Source of the DNA: Bacteroidota bacterium
Lineage (GTDB): Bacteria; Bacteroidota; Bacteroidia; Flavobacteriales; BACL11
Direction: 5' to 3'
Assembly (NCBI GenBank): GCA_028408365.1
Contig: JAOOLD010000003.1
Span: forward strand, 1-64,000
Length of the DNA stretch: 64,000 bases
Shown: positions 60,309 to 64,000 of the stretch, piece after piece
How positions within the stretch are numbered: position 1 is the first letter of the stretch
How the letters are laid out: every line of letters begins with the position of its first letter
Translations under genes and position numbers: made by a program
The notes under the pieces: model-generated
The model's database searches: none
Seen by the model: only the letters and a program-made list of their open reading frames with translations
What the model was told of the DNA's origin: nothing

Positions 60309-61262
60309 ATGAAAGTTACAGAACATTTTAAACAAGCCAAAGAAACGTTATTTTCATTCGAAATCTTACCACCTTTAAAAGGCAAAAGTATTAATTCATT
60401 GTACGAAAATCTAAAACCATTAATGGAGTTTAATCCACCATTTATTGATGTCACCTATCACCGAGAGGAATACATATATAAAAAACAAAATAATGGATTG
60501 CTTGATAGAAAAGCAGTAAGAAAAAGACCTGGAACTGTTGGTATTTGTTCTGCAATTATGAATAAATTTCAAATTGATACAGTTCCTCATATAATTTGTG
60601 GTGGGTTCAACAAAGAGGAAACTGAGAATGCATTAATAGATTTAGATTTCTTAGGAATTGATAATGTCTTGGTACTGAGAGGTGACCCTATCAAATCTGA
60701 AACTTATTTTTCACCTGAAAATGACGGGCACAAATATGCCAGTGATCTCATTAATCAAGTTTGCTCTATGAATAATGGAAAATATTTAGATGAAGACATA
60801 AAAAATACACATTCAACAAATTTTTGTGTCGGAGTAGCAGGTTACCCAGAGAAACATTTTGAATCCCCAAATATGAATTCCGATATTTACTTTTTAAAGA
60901 AAAAAGTTGAATTAGGAGCTGAGTATATCGTAACACAAATGTTTTTTGATAATCAAAAATATTTTGATTTTGTAAAATTATGTAGGGACAATGATATTAA
61001 TGTACCGATTGTTCCAGGCCTAAAGCCAATATCTATAAAGAAACATTTAAATTTATTACCACACAGATTTCATCTAAATTTACCCGATGAGCTAGTAAAA
61101 AATATCTTAAAATGTAAAAATAATGATGATATTAGAAAAGTTGGAGTTGAGTGGGCTATAAACCAAACTAAGGAGCTAATCGATTACGGAGTTCCATGTG
61201 TTCATTATTACACCATGGGAAATTCATCAAACATAATTGAAATAGTTTCAAAATTTAATTAG
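60309..61262 (+). CDS. metF: Methylenetetrahydrofolate reductase
   Basis: A 317-residue FAD barrel enzyme making 5-methyl-THF for MetH. It has FSFEILPPLKGKS near the N-terminus, IDVTYHREEY, DNVLVLRGDP (about 118-127), CVGVAGYPEKH and the substrate loop YIVTQMFFDNQ (about 214-224). It starts 3 nt after the metH stop, so the SAM riboswitch should control both. It overlaps the convergent ABC ATPase gene by 4 nt. Confidence 0.97.
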   Translation: MKVTEHFKQAKETLFSFEILPPLKGKSINSLYENLKPLMEFNPPFIDVTYHREEYIYKKQNNGLLDRKAVRKRPGTVGICSAIMNKFQIDTVPHIICGGFNKEETENALIDLDFLGIDNVLVLRGDPIKSETYFSPENDGHKYASDLINQVCSMNNGKYLDEDIKNTHSTNFCVGVAGYPEKHFESPNMNSDIYFLKKKVELGAEYIVTQMFFDNQKYFDFVKLCRDNDINVPIVPGLKPISIKKHLNLLPHRFHLNLPDELVKNILKCKNNDDIRKVGVEWAINQTKELIDYGVPCVHYYTMGNSSNIIEIVSKFN

Positions 61263-61951
61263 CTTTCAATTGTTGATTCGAATATTTTCTCAATATTATC
61301 TGATTCATTAATGCTTACATCTTTTTTCACGATACCATTTTTTAGAATTACAATTCTATTGCAGACTTTACTCACTTCGTTGATAATATGTGTGGAAAAA
61401 ATTATAATTTTATTTTTTGAGATTTTTTTTATTAAATCTCTAAAATGAATTAGTTGCTTAGGATCTAGTCCTGTTGTTGGTTCATCTAAAATTAAAATTT
61501 TTGGTTCATGTAACAAGCATGAGCATAATCCAACTCTTTGCTTTTGTCCTTTTGAAAGCTCACTAATTTTTCTAAATGATAAATCAGTTATTTCTGTGAG
61601 TTTTTGATATTCATTTATTTGTTTTTTAAAGCTTTTTAAACCATATAATTTTGATGTGAAAATCAAATATTCTTTAACTTTCATCTCCTCATATAATGGA
61701 TTGTCTTCAGCCAAATATCCAATTTTAGATTTAATATTATACTCATCAAATTCTGTATCCAATTTGTCTATAAAAACTTTACCATCAGACTGTCTTAATA
61801 GACAAGATATAATTTTTAAGAGTGTTGTTTTACCAGCACCATTTTCACCAATAAGTCCAATTATTTCACCTTTATTAAATTCAAGTGAAATATTAAAAAG
61901 TGCATTTATATTGTCATAACTTTTAGATATATTTTTTATAGAAATTTTCAT
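61259..61951 (-). CDS. ABC transporter ATP-binding protein
   Basis: About 230 residues: Walker A GENGAGKTTLL, Q-loop region YLAEDNPLYEE, signature LSKGQKQRVGL, Walker B ILILDEPTTGLD and a switch His in FSTHIINE. The pattern (GLIGENGAGKTT, TGLDPKQL) matches exporters of the CcmA/NatA/GldA type. GldA is a gliding-associated candidate, but no permease gene is next to it, so no symbol is given. The start is ATG 61951. The 18 extra codons in the track overlap the promoter region, and the -7 box sits exactly 4 nt from this ATG. Confidence 0.88.
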   Translation of the reverse strand: MKISIKNISKSYDNINALFNISLEFNKGEIIGLIGENGAGKTTLLKIISCLLRQSDGKVFIDKLDTEFDEYNIKSKIGYLAEDNPLYEEMKVKEYLIFTSKLYGLKSFKKQINEYQKLTEITDLSFRKISELSKGQKQRVGLCSCLLHEPKILILDEPTTGLDPKQLIHFRDLIKKISKNKIIIFSTHIINEVSKVCNRIVILKNGIVKKDVSINESDNIEKIFESTIES

Positions 61952-61955
61952 AATG

Positions 61956-61963
61956 CAAAGATA
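61956..61963 (-). promoter_or_regulatory. -7 promoter box TATCTTTG of the ABC ATPase gene
   Basis: Minus-strand TAnnTTTG match exactly 4 nt from ATG 61951, back-to-back with the rsgA box 12 bp away. Confidence 0.6.
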
Positions 61964-61975
61964 GAAAATACTGAT

Positions 61976-61983
61976 TATATTTG
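61976..61983 (+). promoter_or_regulatory. -7 promoter box TATATTTG of rsgA
   Basis: TAnnTTTG match exactly 4 nt before the rsgA ATG. The mRNA is predicted to be leaderless. Confidence 0.6.
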
Positions 61984-61987
61984 TTTT

Positions 61988-62899
61988 ATGGAAGCTGTTG
62001 TGCAAAAGTCACTTGGAAAATATTTTTCAGTCAAAAAAAGTAATGGAGAAATAGTAACTGCAACATTAGCAGGAAAACTAAGAAATTTAGATGCTGACTC
62101 TACAAGTCCTATAGTAATTGGAGACAAAGTAGAAATCATAAATCAAAATGATGATTGGTCTATTGTCCAACTTTTTGAAAGAAAAAATTTTATTGCAAGG
62201 AAATCTGTTAAGCTAAGTAAAAGAAGGCATATAATAGCGGCGAATGTTGATCAGTGTTTATTAATTGTTACAAAAAAATCACCTAAAACATCTACAAGTT
62301 TTATTGATAGATTTTTAGTTGCTTGTGAGCATAATAATGTTCCAGTGTCAATAATTTTTAACAAAACAGATTTGTTAAATAAAGATGAATTACAAAGTTT
62401 AAACTCTTTATTGAATTACTATAATAAAATTGGATATAATTGTTTGAAAACATCATTTGAGCACGATAGTCTCGAAAGTATTAAGAGGCTTATCAAAGGA
62501 AAATTTAGCCTAATTTCAGGACATTCTGGTGTTGGAAAATCGACATTAATAAATAAGCTTAATTCAAATTTTAATATTAGAGTTTCTGAAATTTCAGATT
62601 ATCATGAGCAAGGTAAACATACTACGACTTTTTCTGAAATATATGACATAGATAATGAAACCTCATTAATTGACACCCCGGGTATAAGAGGATTTGGATT
62701 AATTAAAATTGATAGGAAAGATATTAGTAAATATTTTCCTGAGTTTGTGCAAAATCAACACAAATGTAAGTATTCAAATTGTGTGCATATTAATGAGCCT
62801 AGCTGTGAAATTAAAAAACTAAAAAGTTCAGGACTTATTTTATTATCAAGATATGATAATTATTGTTCAATGTTTAGATCTGAAGACATATACAGATGA
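61988..62899 (+). CDS. rsgA: Ribosome small subunit-dependent GTPase A
   Basis: A 303-residue circularly permuted GTPase for late 30S assembly. An OB-fold comes first (about 1-75), then NKTDLL (G4, about 119-124), SGHSGVGKSTLINKL (G1, about 178-192) and DTPGIRGFGL (G3). A zinc-binding CKYSNCVHINEPSCEIK follows near the end. It overlaps dtd by 4 nt (ATGA). Confidence 0.96.
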   Translation: MEAVVQKSLGKYFSVKKSNGEIVTATLAGKLRNLDADSTSPIVIGDKVEIINQNDDWSIVQLFERKNFIARKSVKLSKRRHIIAANVDQCLLIVTKKSPKTSTSFIDRFLVACEHNNVPVSIIFNKTDLLNKDELQSLNSLLNYYNKIGYNCLKTSFEHDSLESIKRLIKGKFSLISGHSGVGKSTLINKLNSNFNIRVSEISDYHEQGKHTTTFSEIYDIDNETSLIDTPGIRGFGLIKIDRKDISKYFPEFVQNQHKCKYSNCVHINEPSCEIKKLKSSGLILLSRYDNYCSMFRSEDIYR

Positions 62900-63348
62900 G
62901 AGTTGTTATTCAAAAAGTTTTTAATGCATCTGTTCATGTGAATAAAAAAAAAGTAAGTTCAATAAAAAAGGGGCTATTGGTTTTTGTAGGCTTTGAGATT
63001 AATGACAATATTATAGATTGTGAGTGGATTGCAAATAAAATCTTAAACTTGAGAATATTTTCTAGTAAAGAAAATAACATGGAATTAAGCGTGAAAGATG
63101 TAAAAGGAGATGTTTTAATAGTAAGTCAGTTTACTTTGCATGCCAAAACAAAAAAAGGAAATAGACCCTCATTTATTAAATCTGAAAAATCAGAAATTTC
63201 AAAGATTCTCTATGATAAGTTTATATTAACTATCAGTGAACTTTATAAAAACAAAATCAGCCAGGGTATCTTTGGTGCTGATATGAAAATTAGACTAGAA
63301 AACGATGGCCCGGTTACAATAATTATTGACTCAAAAAACAAAGAATAA
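62896..63348 (+). CDS. dtd: D-aminoacyl-tRNA deacylase
   Basis: 150 residues, standard Dtd length. It starts MRVVIQKVFNASVHV. SQFTLHAKTKKGNRPSF (about 77-93) holds the Ser-Gln-x-Thr active-site motif, and GIFGADMKIRLENDGPVTI (about 125-143) contains the NxGPxT motif. It removes D-amino acids from tRNA. It overlaps rsgA (4 nt) and mazG (1 nt). Confidence 0.97.
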   Translation: MRVVIQKVFNASVHVNKKKVSSIKKGLLVFVGFEINDNIIDCEWIANKILNLRIFSSKENNMELSVKDVKGDVLIVSQFTLHAKTKKGNRPSFIKSEKSEISKILYDKFILTISELYKNKISQGIFGADMKIRLENDGPVTIIIDSKNKE

Positions 63349-63671
63349 TGAATATGAAAGATTTACAAATTCAAGTTGATGATTGGATAAATCAATACGG
63401 CGTTAGATATTTTAATGAACTTACAAATATGGCAATTTTAACGGAGGAAGTTGGAGAGTTAGCTAGAGTGATGAGTCGTATTTATGGAGAACAGTCATTT
63501 AAAGAAAACGATAAGAATAACATAGGTGAGGAGCTTGCAGACATTTTATTTGTTGTTTTGTGTATAGCTAATCAAACAAATACTGATTTAAATTTAGAAT
63601 TTCAAAAAAAAATGAAACTTAAATCAATCCGAGATAAGAAAAGGCATAAAAACAACCCAAAAATTAATTAG
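63348..63671 (+). CDS. MazG-family nucleotide pyrophosphohydrolase
   Basis: 107 residues, helical. The catalytic pattern E-E-x-x-E is in ILTEEVGELARVM (about 29-41), and the second acidic pair is in GEELADILFVVLCIAN (about 62-77). It hydrolyses nucleoside triphosphates to monophosphates, probably aberrant ones. The start MNMKD has two Met choices. It overlaps the convergent gene by 8 nt and is in the rsgA-dtd unit. Confidence 0.9.
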   Translation: MNMKDLQIQVDDWINQYGVRYFNELTNMAILTEEVGELARVMSRIYGEQSFKENDKNNIGEELADILFVVLCIANQTNTDLNLEFQKKMKLKSIRDKKRHKNNPKIN

Positions 63672-64000
63672 ATTTTTTACTCACTTCTCCAAAAATTTGA
63701 ACAATTTCAATTTTTTCTGAGATAGACATTATGCCAGGATTAATGCCTAATTTTCCCTGAGGAATTTCAGAGTCAAGTTTTTTAAAGTGGTCTATCCATT
63801 GTTTTTGAAATTCATTAGAATTTTGGTATTTGTAATTCATTGGTCGAAGTTCAAAAATGGAATCTTTTAAAAAAGCATCATAAAGTAACTCAGAGCAATA
63901 GAATTGATTGTTTTCGTACAAAAAAAACTCGTCATATTTAGTGCCAACTTTATTTTCTATAAAACTGATAGCGCTTTCAATCGATTTGCGATATTCTTTT
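63664..64000 (-). CDS. YiiX/YebB-like NlpC/P60-type hydrolase, C-terminal part
   Basis: Partial gene running off the right edge. The track begins at an internal TTG, but the frame is open to the end of the window. It reads IENKVGTKYDEFF, then NNQFYCSELLYDAF with the Cys of the catalytic motif. This matches the permuted NlpC/P60 (YiiX-like) family of cysteine hydrolases. The catalytic His would lie in the missing N-terminal part. The substrate is unknown. Confidence 0.75.
   Translation of the reverse strand, partial: KEYRKSIESAISFIENKVGTKYDEFFLYENNQFYCSELLYDAFLKDSIFELRPMNYKYQNSNEFQKQWIDHFKKLDSEIPQGKLGINPGIMSISEKIEIVQIFGEVSKKSN

Overview
The window is a piece of a low-GC, densely packed genome from the Bacteroidota, most likely a marine Flavobacteriales lineage. 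The evidence is type IX secretion and gliding genes (porU, porV, a PorP/SprF protein, gldJ), two secreted proteins with C-terminal T9SS sorting domains, the flavobacterial -7 promoter box TAnnTTTG in front of many genes, no clear Shine-Dalgarno sequences, and several TTG/GTG starts. Almost everything is housekeeping. I see no transposon, prophage, CRISPR array or defence island. No intergenic stretch exceeds about 260 bases, and the longest one holds an unlisted small lipoprotein gene.

Layout. 1-2.3 kb: a partial FGE-fold lipoprotein, an NTF2-like lipoprotein, a GrpB-family gene between two copies of a terminator-containing repeat, and tRNA-Val. 2.3-9.2 kb (minus): amino-acid dehydrogenase, MscS channel, NhaD antiporter, ExbB-ExbD-TonB and folC in one tight run. 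9.2-12.8 kb: anmK, an acyl-CoA dehydrogenase and murF. 12.8-20.6 kb: a T9SS block, with gldJ and porP/sprF on minus and porU-porV-ispF on plus from a divergent promoter region. 20.6-26.2 kb (minus): peroxiredoxin, aquaporin, an AAA ATPase, a methyltransferase, rlmB, an RmuC-like gene, an L,D-transpeptidase and ung. 26.2-32 kb: a tiny lipoprotein, lipA broken by a 9-G run, an M43 metalloprotease with a T9SS tail, and katG. 32-37.4 kb (minus): lpxK, purine nucleoside phosphorylase, an LVIVD-repeat T9SS cargo, gatB and lpxH, all overlapping. 37.4-41.6 kb: a Nif3-like protein, a zinc-ribbon coiled-coil protein, and an outer-membrane protein with a Tyr/Asn-rich lipoprotein. 41.6-44.9 kb: proS, an unknown gene, tRNA-Glu, rpsT and a YjjG-like HAD phosphatase. 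44.8-53.1 kb (minus): M61 peptidase, hpt, adk, obg, PAP2 phosphatase, an unlisted 48-residue membrane protein, a PafA-like alkaline phosphatase, aroB and aroA. 53.2-64 kb: an unknown gene, lpdA, metK, a SAM-I riboswitch with metH-metF, an ABC ATPase divergent from rsgA-dtd-mazG, and a partial YiiX-like hydrolase.

How the genes work together. The TonB-ExbB-ExbD proteins would energise outer-membrane import, next to sodium/proton and osmotic homeostasis proteins. PorU and PorV process and shuttle T9SS cargo such as the M43 protease and the LVIVD protein encoded nearby, and GldJ belongs to the gliding/secretion machinery. metK, metH and metF form the methionine/SAM cycle, and only metH-metF lies behind the riboswitch.

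The most unusual signals are regulatory. At least 19 TAnnTTTG boxes can be placed. Five sit exactly 4 nt from an ATG, which suggests leaderless mRNAs, and several belong to back-to-back promoters only 11-21 bp apart. I found no convincing undescribed multi-gene system. Function calls come from motif recognition by eye, without database searches.
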